From: Jonesiaceae bacterium BS-20
GTDB lineage: Bacteria > Actinomycetota > Actinomycetes > Actinomycetales > Cellulomonadaceae
Length of the DNA stretch: 64,000 nucleotides
Assembly (NCBI GenBank): GCA_039995105.1
Contig: CP146203.1
Coordinates: forward strand, 1,054,001 to 1,118,000
Direction: 5' to 3'
This document shows, in pieces, positions 20,147 to 28,845 of this stretch. The translations under genes were made by a program, and so were the position numbers. Below the pieces are notes generated by a model, which saw only the letters and a program-made list of their open reading frames with translations, did not search any database and had not been told where the DNA came from. Position 1 is the stretch's first letter. Each line of letters opens with the position of its first letter.

Positions 20147-20380
20147 GTGAGATTACGAGAATTTTGGTTGCTGGTAGATGAAGTCTTTGGTTCTACCTAT
20201 GGGCGGACCCTTGCCTCAGACCAGGTCTTGACCGAGCTAGGGAACCTAACCGCAGTTCAAGCCCTCGAAGATGGCGTTGAGCCTCGAATGGTTTGGCACA
20301 CATTGTGCGACGCCATGGATGTTCCGGACGCCCAGCGTTGGGGCACCGACCGGAACCGCCAGGCTCCGCCACGGGTCTAA
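20147..20380 (+). CDS. DUF3046 family protein
   Basis: 77 residues starting MRLREFWLLVDEVFGSTYGRT, which I recognise as the actinobacterial DUF3046 family typically encoded just upstream of recA. It is small, soluble and acidic to neutral, with conserved Trp and the VW..LCDAMDVP segment. The GTG at 20147 is 58 nt from the divergent lhr start and has no well-spaced ribosome site, so the transcript may be nearly leaderless. Function is unknown. It is 290 nt upstream of recA, with the SOS box between them, so it is probably not under the recA promoter. Confidence 0.88.
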   Translation: MRLREFWLLVDEVFGSTYGRTLASDQVLTELGNLTAVQALEDGVEPRMVWHTLCDAMDVPDAQRWGTDRNRQAPPRV

Positions 20381-20479
20381 GGGGAGGGTCTGCAACGGGT
20401 TCGTTGCCGGCTACGTATGCTTGAACTCGGCCACATCACAGGGCGAAAGTGTTCGACACGCGCCCCAAAACAGGCCGGA

Positions 20480-20495
20480 TCGAACATCTGTACGG
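20480..20495. promoter_or_regulatory. Putative LexA (SOS) box upstream of recA
   Basis: TCGAACATCTGTACGG matches the actinobacterial LexA consensus TCGAAC-N4-GTTCGA at 10 of 12 fixed positions (mismatches at the second T of GTTCGA and the last base). It lies 175 nt upstream of recA and just before a possible promoter (TTGTGG at 20499, TACTAGAAT at 20522). LexA itself is encoded in this window. Confidence 0.75.
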
Positions 20496-20498
20496 TTA

Positions 20499-20530
20499 TT
20501 GTGGTGTTAACAGCGTGCAGATACTAGAAT
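20499..20530 (+). promoter_or_regulatory. Possible recA promoter
   Basis: TTGTGG (20499-20504) and TACTAG (20522-20527) are 17 nt apart, and the overlapping TAGAAT gives an alternative -10. The 13-mer CAGATACTAGAAT here is identical to one before ftsK. The SOS box ends 3 nt upstream, a position where LexA would block polymerase. The 139 nt between this site and recA form an untranslated leader in which I see no further gene. Confidence 0.5.
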
Positions 20531-20669
20531 TTTTACACAGGTGGTTTTGGTAACTGCTTGTAACCGTAGGCATGTCAGACGGTCCCGGTAGTGTCTAAAA
20601 CGAAATCAGCATCAGTCCAAGTAGCCCGCAAAGTTTTAGTCGAGGCTCGTTCAAATAGAGGGTATTGCC

Positions 20670-21755
20670 ATGGCCGCACCAGCAGATCGTGAAAAAGCGC
20701 TAGAAGCCGCACTAGGGCAAATTGACCGCCAGTTTGGTAAAGGGTCGATCATGCGCCTTGGCGATGATGACCGTCCCAAGGTAGATGTGATTCCAACCGG
20801 TTCGGTTGCGCTTGATGTCGCGCTGGGAATAGGTGGCCTGCCTCGCGGCCGAATCGTTGAGGTCTATGGTCCAGAGTCTTCGGGTAAGACCACGGTTGCC
20901 TTGCACGCGGTTGCAAATGCGCAGCGCCTGGGCGGAATCGCAGCCTTCATCGACGCCGAGCACGCACTTGATCCGGTGTATGCGGCCAAGCTGGGTGTGG
21001 ACACGGACGCCCTGTTGGTTTCGCAGCCGGACACGGGTGAGCAAGCCCTCGAAATCACCGACATGCTCATTCGCTCCGGCGCAATCGACCTCATTGTGAT
21101 TGACTCGGTTGCGGCCCTGGTGCCAAAGGCGGAAATTGAAGGCGACATGGGTGACTCCCACGTTGGTCTGCAAGCTCGTCTGATGTCGCAAGCGCTGCGT
21201 AAGTTGACCGGTGCACTAAGCCAAACCGGAACTACCGCAATCTTCATTAACCAGCTGCGTGAGAAGATCGGTGTCTTCTTTGGTTCACCGGAGGTCACCA
21301 CCGGTGGAAAGGCGCTGAAGTTTTATGCCTCGGTTCGCCTTGATATCCGCCGTATTGAAACCTTGAAAGAGGGAACCGAGCCGGTCGGAAACCGCACCCG
21401 CGTCAAGGTTGTTAAGAACAAGATGGCCCCACCGTTCAAGCAGGCCGAGTTCGATATCTTGTACGGGCTTGGCATCTCCCGCGAGGGCAGCCTGATTGAC
21501 ATGGGTGTTGAGCACGGATTTGTTCGCAAGTCAGGATCGTGGTTCACCTACGACAATGACCAGCTGGGCCAAGGTAAAGAAAATGCTCGTAAGTTCCTCA
21601 GGGATAACCCTGACCTAGCAAACGAGATTGAGCAGCGCATCATGGAGAAGCTCGGCATCATTGAAGCACCTGAAGGAACCGAGGAGCCTGCAAAGGCACC
21701 AGTGGCGCCCGCTGCTCCGGCGAAGAAGGAGCCAAAGAAGAAGGCGACTGCATAG
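20670..21755 (+). CDS. recA: Recombinase RecA
   Basis: 361 residues. RecA coats single-stranded DNA, drives strand exchange and promotes LexA self-cleavage. Walker A GPESSGKT is at residues 67-74. The Walker B region [16 protein letters not shown], the L2 loop [18 protein letters not shown]-like segment and the C-terminal acidic/Lys-Ala tail ([17 protein letters not shown]) are intact. There is no intein, unlike some mycobacterial copies. recX starts 3 nt after the stop. Together with the upstream SOS box this gives the usual actinobacterial recA-recX operon. Confidence 0.99.
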   Translation: MAAPADREKALEAALGQIDRQFGKGSIMRLGDDDRPKVDVIPTGSVALDVALGIGGLPRGRIVEVYGPESSGKTTVALHAVANAQRLGGIAAFIDAEHALDPVYAAKLGVDTDALLVSQPDTGEQALEITDMLIRSGAIDLIVIDSVAALVPKAEIEGDMGDSHVGLQARLMSQALRKLTGALSQTGTTAIFINQLREKIGVFFGSPEVTTGGKALKFYASVRLDIRRIETLKEGTEPVGNRTRVKVVKNKMAPPFKQAEFDILYGLGISREGSLIDMGVEHGFVRKSGSWFTYDNDQLGQGKENARKFLRDNPDLANEIEQRIMEKLGIIEAPEGTEEPAKAPVAPAAPAKKEPKKKATA

Positions 21756-21758
21756 CCC

Positions 21759-22298
21759 ATGAAGATCCTCGATTTCGCAGACCTGCACATCCCACAGGAG
21801 AGTCGGATTGAAGTTGATCCGGCCACGGAGGCAGCCCGAGAAGCTGCCTTGCGGAGTTTGAGCTCGGTGGGACGTAGCCGCAATAGTTTGCAAGAGCGCC
21901 TTGTCGAACGCGGCCACGAACTCGAGGTTCTTGTGCCATTGCTTGACCGGTTTGAAGAGGTTGGTCTGCTCAATGATCGTGAACTTGCTCGTGCCATTGC
22001 TCGGGCCAGGTTTACCGAGCGGGGCAGATCACGGCGAGCGATTGCTAACGAGCTGGAACGTAAGGGTTTTGACGAGTTAGACATCGAGGAGGCACTGAGC
22101 CAAATCGATGAAGAAGACGAAATCGAAACGGTCCGTGCGCTCGCCCGCAAACGTCTGGCCAAGGACACCAAGGGCCAACGCCAAGACCGGATCCGGCGAG
22201 CATTAGGCCACCTGTGTCGCAAGGGATACTCCCAAGGTATGGCCATGAAATGCATTATGGAAGTGTTGCATCAAGAGGATGCTGACACGGCCGTTTAG
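21759..22298 (+). CDS. recX: Regulatory protein RecX
   Basis: 179 residues, all helical with many Glu, Arg and Ala, as expected for RecX, which binds RecA filaments and limits recombination. The family core is visible in the repeated three-helix units: SRNSLQERLVERGHE, LNDRELARAIARARFTERGR and IANELERKGFDELDIEEAL. The ATG at 21759 lies 3 nt after recA, so translation is probably coupled. A bidirectional hairpin terminator lies 6 nt after the stop. Confidence 0.95.
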   Translation: MKILDFADLHIPQESRIEVDPATEAAREAALRSLSSVGRSRNSLQERLVERGHELEVLVPLLDRFEEVGLLNDRELARAIARARFTERGRSRRAIANELERKGFDELDIEEALSQIDEEDEIETVRALARKRLAKDTKGQRQDRIRRALGHLCRKGYSQGMAMKCIMEVLHQEDADTAV

Positions 22299-22304
22299 GT
22301 CGCA

Positions 22305-22352
22305 GCAGCGGGGCGGTAGGAACAAAAACATGTTCCTGCCGCCCCGCTGCTG
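22305..22352. terminator. Bidirectional terminator between recX and gluD
   Basis: The 21-nt arms 22305-22325 and 22332-22352 (beginning AGCAGCGGGGCGG) pair except for one G-T wobble around a 6-nt loop. The T-rich tail is short (GTTGT), but the hairpin sits exactly between two convergent genes and can serve both. Confidence 0.75.
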
Positions 22353-22382
22353 TTGTGGTGGAACCGAAGTAGATACGGCTAA

Positions 22383-23228
22383 CTAATCCACGGCTACGGC
22401 GCCGTCCGGTTTGGGTGCCTGGTGGCTGAGCCTCCGCTCGGTAAAGATGGCCAGGCGAGTGAGCGTCAAGTTTACTGCGAGGTAGATCGCAACCGTGGCC
22501 ACAAATAGCGGCAGCCGTGATTCAGACCCAAAAAAGCTGTAATTGTGCTTCATCGTGGTGAGTAGTTCGTTGTAACCCACAATGAATCCCAGGGACGAAT
22601 CCTTGAGTAACACCACGAGTTGGCTGATCAGACTCGGGAGCATGAGCCGGATGACCTGGGGGAATTGAATCATCCGCAGGGTCTGCCACTTGGACAGCCC
22701 AATGGCAATACCCGCTTCTGCCTGGCCCTTTGGCAGGGCAACCAAACCGGCCCGCAGGATTTCCGCCATGATTGCGGCGTTATAAAGGGTTAATCCGAAT
22801 ACGACCGCTAGGAATGGTGATAGGCCCACGGCCAACAGTCCAAAGAACATCATGAGTAGGACCGGCATACCTCGCAGAAATTCGATGATCACCACGGTGA
22901 TCCGGGAGATAATCTTGTTCCCGGAATTGCGCAGGATCGCTAGCCCAAATGCCATTAGGAACGCCAACGGTGCGGCGATAACGGCTGCTTTGAGCGTACC
23001 AAGCAGGCCGTACCGAATCAGGGAACCCCATACCTCGGCCGCTGTCTGCGCCTTGGGCGGATTAAATAGCACCAGCCAGCGGTCGTCAAAGACCCCGCGG
23101 TCGGCAGAAAACTTGATGAACCATAGTAAGAGGGCGGTCAGGATGACCGCGAAGACCACCGAGAAGATGCGTTCGTTGCGTTTGGTAACGGGGCCGGGCG
23201 CGTCATAGAGGACTCGATTGATACTCAT
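22383..23228 (-). CDS. gluD: Amino-acid ABC transporter permease (GluD-like)
   Basis: 281 residues. A polar-amino-acid type permease with an N-terminal membrane segment and about five transmembrane helices. The coupling-loop motif EAGIAIGLSKWQTLRMIQFPQ meets the ATPase. Its start overlaps the gluC stop by 4 nt. The order gluA-B-C-D next to recX and miaB is the same as the corynebacterial glutamate importer, so glutamate or another acidic amino acid is the likely cargo; specificity is inferred from synteny only. The C-terminus ends in a short polar tail (KPDGAVAVD). Confidence 0.92.
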   Translation of the reverse strand: MSINRVLYDAPGPVTKRNERIFSVVFAVILTALLLWFIKFSADRGVFDDRWLVLFNPPKAQTAAEVWGSLIRYGLLGTLKAAVIAAPLAFLMAFGLAILRNSGNKIISRITVVIIEFLRGMPVLLMMFFGLLAVGLSPFLAVVFGLTLYNAAIMAEILRAGLVALPKGQAEAGIAIGLSKWQTLRMIQFPQVIRLMLPSLISQLVVLLKDSSLGFIVGYNELLTTMKHNYSFFGSESRLPLFVATVAIYLAVNLTLTRLAIFTERRLSHQAPKPDGAVAVD

Positions 23229-23875
23229 CTGGCAAACACCATCCTGCGCTCAACCCAACCGGCTAACAGGCCGGATGGAATAGTGATCAAGAGGTAGAAG
23301 AATGCGACCCCCATCAAGAGTGGCACCACGTCTTGCGGGTGCACCAAGGAAAGCCTACGTCCCGTCGAGGTGAGCTCAACCACGGTGAAACCCGCCGCAA
23401 CGGATGTGTTCTTGGTTAGGGCAATTAGCACGTTGATGATGGGCGGAATGACACTGCGCAGCGCTTGGGGGAGAACGATCAGACCTAGTGTCTGGGAAGT
23501 TCGTAGCCCTATAGACCGGGCGGCTTCCGCCTGACCAACTCCGACGCTGTTGATCCCTGAGCGCACCGCTTCACATACAAACGCGCTCGTGTACACGGTC
23601 AGTGCGATGATGGCCGGCAACGTCCCCAGCGGCAAAATAAACCCGAGGGTGGGCAGGACAAAAACAAAGAATACAAAAACTAGGGTCAACGGGGTATTGC
23701 GGACGGTTTCCACGTAGATGGTGGCGCCCCACCGCAGCGAGGGCATAGGAGCCACCCGCAAAGCGGCCAAAAGCGTCCCAAATATCAGCGAAAGGATGCC
23801 AGAGACCACGGTCAAAAATAGTGTGGTTTGGAATCCGGCTAAGAATTTTGGAAACTCATCCAAAATGGCTTGCAT
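23225..23875 (-). CDS. gluC: Amino-acid ABC transporter permease (GluC-like)
   Basis: 216 residues, a polar-amino-acid permease (HisM/GlnP type) that pairs with GluD. The N-terminus begins in the membrane, with the family signature TLFLTVVSGILSLIFGTLL. The ATPase-contact loop is QAEAARSIGLRTSQTLGLIV. The ATG is at 23875. A 126-nt gap holding a strong hairpin separates it from gluB, whereas gluC and gluD overlap, so the binding protein may be made in excess over the permeases. Confidence 0.92.
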   Translation of the reverse strand: MQAILDEFPKFLAGFQTTLFLTVVSGILSLIFGTLLAALRVAPMPSLRWGATIYVETVRNTPLTLVFVFFVFVLPTLGFILPLGTLPAIIALTVYTSAFVCEAVRSGINSVGVGQAEAARSIGLRTSQTLGLIVLPQALRSVIPPIINVLIALTKNTSVAAGFTVVELTSTGRRLSLVHPQDVVPLLMGVAFFYLLITIPSGLLAGWVERRMVFAR

Positions 23876-23955
23876 GCAGTCCTCACTTCGATGTTAAGTA
23901 GCCGCGGTGCCGTGCAAATTGGTGCTTTTTAAACCAGCCCATGGTGCGCCTATGG

Positions 23956-23987
23956 TTGGTCCGCCGGCGCCTGTGCCGGCGGACCAA
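23956..23987 (-). terminator. Intra-operon hairpin between gluB and gluC
   Basis: A perfect 13-bp GC-rich stem (arms TTGGTCCGCCGGC and its complement) encloses a 6-nt loop, 14 nt after the gluB stop on the minus strand. No U-run follows in that direction, so it is more likely a partial attenuator or a 3'-end stabiliser of the gluB message than a full terminator. Confidence 0.65.
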
Positions 23988-24001
23988 ACACTCACAACGG
24001 G

Positions 24002-24862
24002 TTAGTAGCGGTCGATCGTTGGTGGGTCAGGCAGGGGAAGGACCGTTCCTGCCGTGTCCTTCCAGGCAGCTTCCCAACGACCATCCTTGAAGGAGGCTTC
24101 AAGGGTGTCATTGATGAAGGTGCGGAAATCGTCGTCACCAAGTTTCAAACCAATCCCATAAGGTTCCTTGGTGAACTGATCTCCAGCAATCTTGAACTCG
24201 TCAGGCGATTCCGCCACGTAGCCGGCCAAAATCACGTTGTCCGTGGTCACCGCGTCAACCTGGCCGTTACGTAGGGGGTCCAGGCAGTCCGTGTAGGTGT
24301 CCAAAGTGACTAGCTCAGCATCGGGGAAGTTATCCATGATGTTCTGGGCGGGGGTGGATCCATCCACGGAACACACCTTCTTACCGGCAAGGTCATCAGG
24401 TCCGTTGATTTCGGTGTTGTCCTTCATCACCATGAGGGCCTGCCCGGCCTCGTAGTATGGCCCGGCAAAGTCAACAACTTCTTTACGTTTGTCGTTGATG
24501 GTGTAGGTGGCAACGACAATATCTACGTTGCCCTCTTGAATAAATGGCTCACGGTTAGCAGAAACGGTTTCTACCCATTTGATCTTGTCCGCTGAGATAC
24601 CAAGCTCGGCGGCAATCATCTTGGCAATCTCAACATCAAAACCTTCTGGATTACCGTTTGGGGCTTTGAGTCCAAACAGCGGTTGATCAAACTTTGTGCC
24701 AACCGTGATCGAACCCTGATCAGCAAGCTTTGCCATGGTGGATCCCGCGGCAAACTTACCAGGATCGACCTCTTCGACTTTGTCGCCGTCTCCCGAGGAA
24801 CAGGCGGCGAGTAGCAGCGTGCCTGCAAACAGGGCGGCGAGTAAACTACGTGATTTACGCAT
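24002..24862 (-). CDS. gluB: Amino-acid ABC transporter substrate-binding lipoprotein (GluB-like)
   Basis: 286 residues. Signal peptide with the lipobox LLLAAC (Cys at about residue 21) followed by a Ser/Gly/Asp linker, so the protein is lipid-anchored outside the cell. The rest is a family 3 periplasmic-binding fold, with QGSITVGTKFDQPLFG at the first strand, GFDVEIAKMIAAELG and the ligand-loop segment GKKVCSVDGSTPAQNI. An ATG at 24862 with GGAG about 8 nt upstream is a clear start. It delivers ligand to GluCD powered by GluA. Confidence 0.94.
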   Translation of the reverse strand: MRKSRSLLAALFAGTLLLAACSSGDGDKVEEVDPGKFAAGSTMAKLADQGSITVGTKFDQPLFGLKAPNGNPEGFDVEIAKMIAAELGISADKIKWVETVSANREPFIQEGNVDIVVATYTINDKRKEVVDFAGPYYEAGQALMVMKDNTEINGPDDLAGKKVCSVDGSTPAQNIMDNFPDAELVTLDTYTDCLDPLRNGQVDAVTTDNVILAGYVAESPDEFKIAGDQFTKEPYGIGLKLGDDDFRTFINDTLEASFKDGRWEAAWKDTAGTVLPLPDPPTIDRY

Positions 24863-24950
24863 TAGTTATCTCCTGAACTGTATTTGACCTGGCCGCCAGC
24901 CCGCCTCGTTGCGGGGTAGCGGAGCGTGCTGAGCTGGGATGAACCTTTCT

Positions 24951-25724
24951 CTAGTTGGTGAGGATCTTCGATAGAAAATCCTTGGCGCGTGGGGTCTTGG
25001 GGTTGGTAAAGAACTCATCCGGGGTGGACTCCTCGACGATCTGCCCGTCCGCCATGAACACCACGCGGTCGGCTGCTTTGCGGGCAAAGCCCATCTCATG
25101 GGTGACAACGACCATCGTCATACCCCCGTGGGCGAGCGATACCATGACGTCGAGGACCTCGTTGATCATTTCCGGATCGAGCGCCGAGGTGGGCTCGTCA
25201 AAGAGCATGACCTTGGGAGACATCGCCAGGGAGCGCGCAATGGCCACGCGCTGCTGTTGGCCACCGGAGAGCTGAGCGGGAAGCTTCTGCGCCTGATTAG
25301 CCACTCCCACGCGGTCCAGGAGCGTCATCGCCTGTTCCTTGGCCTCCTTGGGTGCCACATGATTGACCTTGATTGGCCCCAACGTGACATTTTCTAGGAT
25401 GGTCTTGTGGGCAAAGAGGTTGAACGATTGGAACACCATGCCAACGTCAGCCCGCAGCCGTGCGAGTGCCTTGCCTTCGAGGGGGAGTTCGGTGCCATCG
25501 ATCTTGATGCTCCCAGAATCGATGGTTTCCAAACGGTTTATCGCCCGGCACAGGGTGGATTTTCCGGATCCAGATGGGCCAATGACAACGATCACTTCAC
25601 CCCTGTGAATGGTCAGATTGATGTCATTGAGCACGTGCAGGTCTCCGTAGTGCTTGTTGACGTTGGTAAGCTCAACGAGCACATTTTGACTTGTCGTGGG
25701 GATCCCGCTTGAAGTGTCTGCCAT
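24951..25724 (-). CDS. gluA: Amino-acid ABC transporter ATP-binding protein (GluA-like)
   Basis: 257 residues. Complete ABC ATPase: Walker [11 protein letters not shown]-loop MVFQSFNLF, signature [17 protein letters not shown], Walker [14 protein letters not shown] and the switch His in VVVTHEM. The spacing is typical of polar-amino-acid importers. It is the first gene of the four-gene minus-strand operon, diverging from miaB by 132 nt, so the operon promoter should lie in 25725-25856. An in-frame ATG a little downstream (before [11 protein letters not shown]) is absent, so the first ATG is kept. Confidence 0.95.
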   Translation of the reverse strand: MADTSSGIPTTSQNVLVELTNVNKHYGDLHVLNDINLTIHRGEVIVVIGPSGSGKSTLCRAINRLETIDSGSIKIDGTELPLEGKALARLRADVGMVFQSFNLFAHKTILENVTLGPIKVNHVAPKEAKEQAMTLLDRVGVANQAQKLPAQLSGGQQQRVAIARSLAMSPKVMLFDEPTSALDPEMINEVLDVMVSLAHGGMTMVVVTHEMGFARKAADRVVFMADGQIVEESTPDEFFTNPKTPRAKDFLSKILTN

Positions 25725-25856
25725 ATAGAAAACCTAGTGATGTTTACCACAAATTGCCATCTTGAAACGGTAACAACTTAGCATCGGCCCAAAATTGACA
25801 GGCTGCAGACCCAGCGGATTGTCCCTTTACCGGCCCAAACCCGTATCCTTGAGGGG

Positions 25857-27542
25857 ATGTCTGCTAACCAAAATTTCCCGCGTTTTGACGCCGTTTCTGA
25901 CCCCGCCCAGTCCCAGGTGGCGCCGGCGCCGTCTGGGACCCTGCAATCCGAGGCACCCCAGCCCGCGGCCCGCACATACGTGGTCAAGACCTTGGGCTGC
26001 CAAATGAACGTGCACGATTCCGAGCACATGGCCGGAATGCTTGAAGTCGCCGGGTACCGCAAGGCTGCCGCGGAAGACGAAGCTAAAGATCACGCGGATG
26101 TGATTGTCATTAACACGTGTGCGGTGCGGGAAAATGCCGCCAATAAGCTATACGGTAATCTGGGCATGCTCGCCTCCGTCAAGGCTGTGCGGCCGGGCAT
26201 GCAGATCGCCGTTGGCGGCTGCCTGGCCCAGAAGGACCGCAACACGATTGTCGAGCGAGCTCCTTGGGTTGACGTTGTCTTTGGCACCCACAATCTCGAT
26301 GCCCTTCCGGTGCTGCTCGAGCGGGCTCGGCACAATGAGGTCGCTCAGGTAGAGATTGCCGAGTCGCTTCAAGTCTTTCCGTCCACCTTGCCGACCAAGC
26401 GGGAGTCCGTTTTTGCGGGTTGGGTTTCCATCTCGGTGGGATGCAACAACACCTGCACGTTCTGCATTGTGCCGCACCTGCGCGGCAAAGAGCGCGACCG
26501 CAAGCCAGAGCAAATCCTGGCCGAGGTACGGGCGCTGGTCGACCAGGGTGCGATTGAAGTCACGCTGCTTGGCCAGAACGTGAACAGTTACGGCGTGGAA
26601 TTTGGCGACCGAGGCGCGTTTGCCAAGCTGCTGCGTGCTTGCGGTGAAATTGAGGGCCTTGAGCGGGTTCGCTTTACGTCCCCGCACCCGGCCGCCTTCA
26701 CCGACGATGTTATTGACGCTATGGCGCAGACCCCTAACGTCATGCCGCAGTTGCACATGCCGTTGCAGTCGGGCTCGGACCAGATCTTGCGCGCAATGCG
26801 CCGCAGCTACCGGTCAAAGAAGTTCCTAGGCATCCTGGACAAGGTCAGGGCGGTTATGCCCGATGCCTCAATTACGACCGATATTATTGTCGGCTTCCCG
26901 GGTGAGACCGAGGAAGATTTCCAAGAAACCATGCGTGTGGTTTCTGAGTCCCGCTTTAGCTCTGCTTTTACCTTCCAATATTCTCCGCGGCCCGGCACGG
27001 TTGCTGCGGACATGGACGGCCAAGTTCCCAAAGAAGTTGTTCAGGAACGTTTTGAGCGCCTCATGGCGCTCCAAGACCAGATTTCCGAACAAGAATCCAA
27101 GAAGATTGTGGGCCGTACCCTCAATGTGTTGATCACCGAGGGGCCGGGCCGTAAGGACGGAGCTACTCACCGTCTCACGGGCCGTGCGGAAGATAACCGC
27201 CTGGTTCACCTCGCCGTTCCTAGCCACGTATCAGGGCTGAACTTTGACGGTTCAATCACGGACCCGCGGCTGGATCCCGACCTACCGGCTGACCTTGCCC
27301 GTCCGGGCGACGTTGTTACCGTTCAGGTAACCAAGGGCTCGCCGTATCACCTGATCGCGGACTCGGCCCTAGCCCAAGACCCGATCTTCAGTGTGCGCCG
27401 CACGCGCTCGGGCGATGCTTGGGTTAAGCGTGAGCTGACCCGCCTGGGGATCCTAGCCGAAGAACACAGCCACTCGAGTAGCCAGCCAACCACTGCCGGC
27501 GGGGCCGTAATGCTTGGTTTGCCTACGTTACGCAGCCTATAG
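25857..27542 (+). CDS. miaB: tRNA-2-methylthio-N6-dimethylallyladenosine synthase
   Basis: 561 residues, slightly longer than average because of N- and C-terminal extensions. This radical-SAM methylthiotransferase adds a methylthio group to i6A37 of tRNAs. The N-terminal iron-sulfur domain has Cys in [15 protein letters not shown] and GGCLAQK. The radical SAM cluster is [10 protein letters not shown]-terminal TRAM domain follows ([20 protein letters not shown]). The ATG is preceded by GAGGGG. The substrate i6A is made by MiaA, encoded 2 kb downstream. Confidence 0.97.
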   Translation: MSANQNFPRFDAVSDPAQSQVAPAPSGTLQSEAPQPAARTYVVKTLGCQMNVHDSEHMAGMLEVAGYRKAAAEDEAKDHADVIVINTCAVRENAANKLYGNLGMLASVKAVRPGMQIAVGGCLAQKDRNTIVERAPWVDVVFGTHNLDALPVLLERARHNEVAQVEIAESLQVFPSTLPTKRESVFAGWVSISVGCNNTCTFCIVPHLRGKERDRKPEQILAEVRALVDQGAIEVTLLGQNVNSYGVEFGDRGAFAKLLRACGEIEGLERVRFTSPHPAAFTDDVIDAMAQTPNVMPQLHMPLQSGSDQILRAMRRSYRSKKFLGILDKVRAVMPDASITTDIIVGFPGETEEDFQETMRVVSESRFSSAFTFQYSPRPGTVAADMDGQVPKEVVQERFERLMALQDQISEQESKKIVGRTLNVLITEGPGRKDGATHRLTGRAEDNRLVHLAVPSHVSGLNFDGSITDPRLDPDLPADLARPGDVVTVQVTKGSPYHLIADSALAQDPIFSVRRTRSGDAWVKRELTRLGILAEEHSHSSSQPTTAGGAVMLGLPTLRSL

Positions 27543-27552
27543 CGGCAACTTG

Positions 27553-27589
27553 GCGCGGCGCCCGGTGTAATTCACACCGGGCGCCGCGC
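27553..27589. terminator. GC-rich hairpin after miaB
   Basis: A 16-bp stem of almost pure G/C (27553-27568 with 27574-27589) encloses the loop AATTC, 10 nt after the miaB stop. No T-run follows, so termination would be imperfect or need a factor. It lies between convergent genes. Confidence 0.6.
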
Positions 27590-27680
27590 GCCACAAACGC
27601 ACCTTGCAGGCATCGTCAAGGGTGTTCTGATGCCGCGCCTTGAGCGTGGGTAAGTCAGTGTGGCTAGCCGTCAAGAGTGG

Positions 27681-28226
27681 CTAGTCATCAAGACTCGGCG
27701 GCAGTGACTGCCCCAACGAGTCAAAGAACATCAGCGCTCCCTCAAGGGAGAGATCGATCGCCTGATGGAGCTGATGGTCGGTTGCCCCGGCAGAAAAGTC
27801 GCAGGAAATCTCTGCGTACACGTGTAAATGCTCGGGGGAGTCTTCTTCTGCGCGCGCAAAGACCTTGGGCCAGAGTTTGTCCCTGTTCCAATCGTTGAGC
27901 GCCTGCAACAGGCTCAGACGCTCGAGAGTTGCGACTTTACGGTGCCACCGTGCGCGTACCTGCAAGAAGTTCTCATCGGTGCCTAAGAACATGAACCACA
28001 CCAGGTTCTGATCCCAAACCCCAACCGGATCACCGTCATCGTCAATGGAGAACCGGTAACCGCGGTCGGCCAGGTGCTCAATGACCCGTTCCTTCGTCAG
28101 CGGCTCGGGGGCCTTGCGGCCAAACTTATCGGGGTTGACCAAATCCAGATAACTGACCGTCCCGGGCAGCAAGATCGTGGGATCCAACTTGCCCGGATCA
28201 CTCGAATTGGTGTTTTGGGTGCTCAC
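27681..28226 (-). CDS. YbjN-domain protein, second of a tandem pair
   Basis: 181 residues. A YbjN-like fold, related to type III secretion chaperones, is suggested by the pattern of a short helix (TKERVIEHLADRGY), strands (RFSIDDDGDPVGVWDQN) and a WNRDKLWPK motif shared with the next gene. The GTG at 28226 overlaps the stop of the preceding paralogue by 4 nt; the longer frame to 28442 only runs inside that gene. The two proteins share the same core order and are probably paired subunits or duplicates. Their role is unknown; YbjN proteins have been linked to stress responses. Confidence 0.8.
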   Translation of the reverse strand: MSTQNTNSSDPGKLDPTILLPGTVSYLDLVNPDKFGRKAPEPLTKERVIEHLADRGYRFSIDDDGDPVGVWDQNLVWFMFLGTDENFLQVRARWHRKVATLERLSLLQALNDWNRDKLWPKVFARAEEDSPEHLHVYAEISCDFSAGATDHQLHQAIDLSLEGALMFFDSLGQSLPPSLDD

Positions 28227-28777
28227 GGTGCCACCTGGGTTGGGTCTGGGAATGCTTTGTTTAACTCGGAGAAGAACTGGGTATTGGTCTGCAATCCGCA
28301 CATGATCATCGCGCCAATTTGATCGTCGGTAATGCCATATTCGTAGGTCATGGAGACCTCGCCATAGATGTGGATTTGGCCGTCGTCCCGTACCCGAAAA
28401 TACGCCTTGGGCCAGATCATCTTGGTGTTCCACTCGTTGCAAAATTCAAGCACTTGGGGGGATCTTTCAATGGTTACGGGGCGGTTCCAACGACCGCGCA
28501 CTTGAAAGATCTCGCGGCCGGACCCAAACAGCAAGAAATAAAATGTTCGGGACTCATGGATCGCACCAAGATCGCCGTCGCTGTCAATAAAATATGGCAG
28601 CTCAGCCTCCTTGAGCCAGGCCATGACACGCTGGGAGGTGAGCTTCTTGGGAGCCAACGGGTTGGGCTCAGGAATGTTGGGAGCGGGGGGATTTGGGCTG
28701 GTGGAAATGGCCGGTTGGCTACTTTGACCGGCCTGCTGTGTGACTTGTTCACGTCTGCGTCGACTAAAGAACCGCAT
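28223..28777 (-). CDS. YbjN-domain protein, first of a tandem pair
   Basis: 184 residues. A basic start (MRFFSRRRREQ) and a Pro/Ser/Asn-rich linker to about residue 42 precede a YbjN-like domain (TSQRVMAWLKEAELPYFIDSD ... EFCNEWNTKMIWPKAYFRV). The WN-x(3-4)-WPKA motif also occurs in the following gene. No signal peptide or membrane helix is visible. This pair sits between miaB and miaA, a place where other actinobacteria also carry YbjN-like genes. A start at ATG 28777 is reasonable; function is not known. Confidence 0.8.
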   Translation of the reverse strand: MRFFSRRRREQVTQQAGQSSQPAISTSPNPPAPNIPEPNPLAPKKLTSQRVMAWLKEAELPYFIDSDGDLGAIHESRTFYFLLFGSGREIFQVRGRWNRPVTIERSPQVLEFCNEWNTKMIWPKAYFRVRDDGQIHIYGEVSMTYEYGITDDQIGAMIMCGLQTNTQFFSELNKAFPDPTQVAP

Positions 28778-28845
28778 AGCCCAACCCTACCTGTTTTCTG
28801 CTGGTGCTTGTGCCGGGCACGGGTGCAGCGGTGTACCGTAAGTGC

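Noticed and set aside
20670-21755. Intein in recA
   Set aside because: Some mycobacterial recA genes carry one, but here the coding region is 361 codons and continuous through all core motifs.
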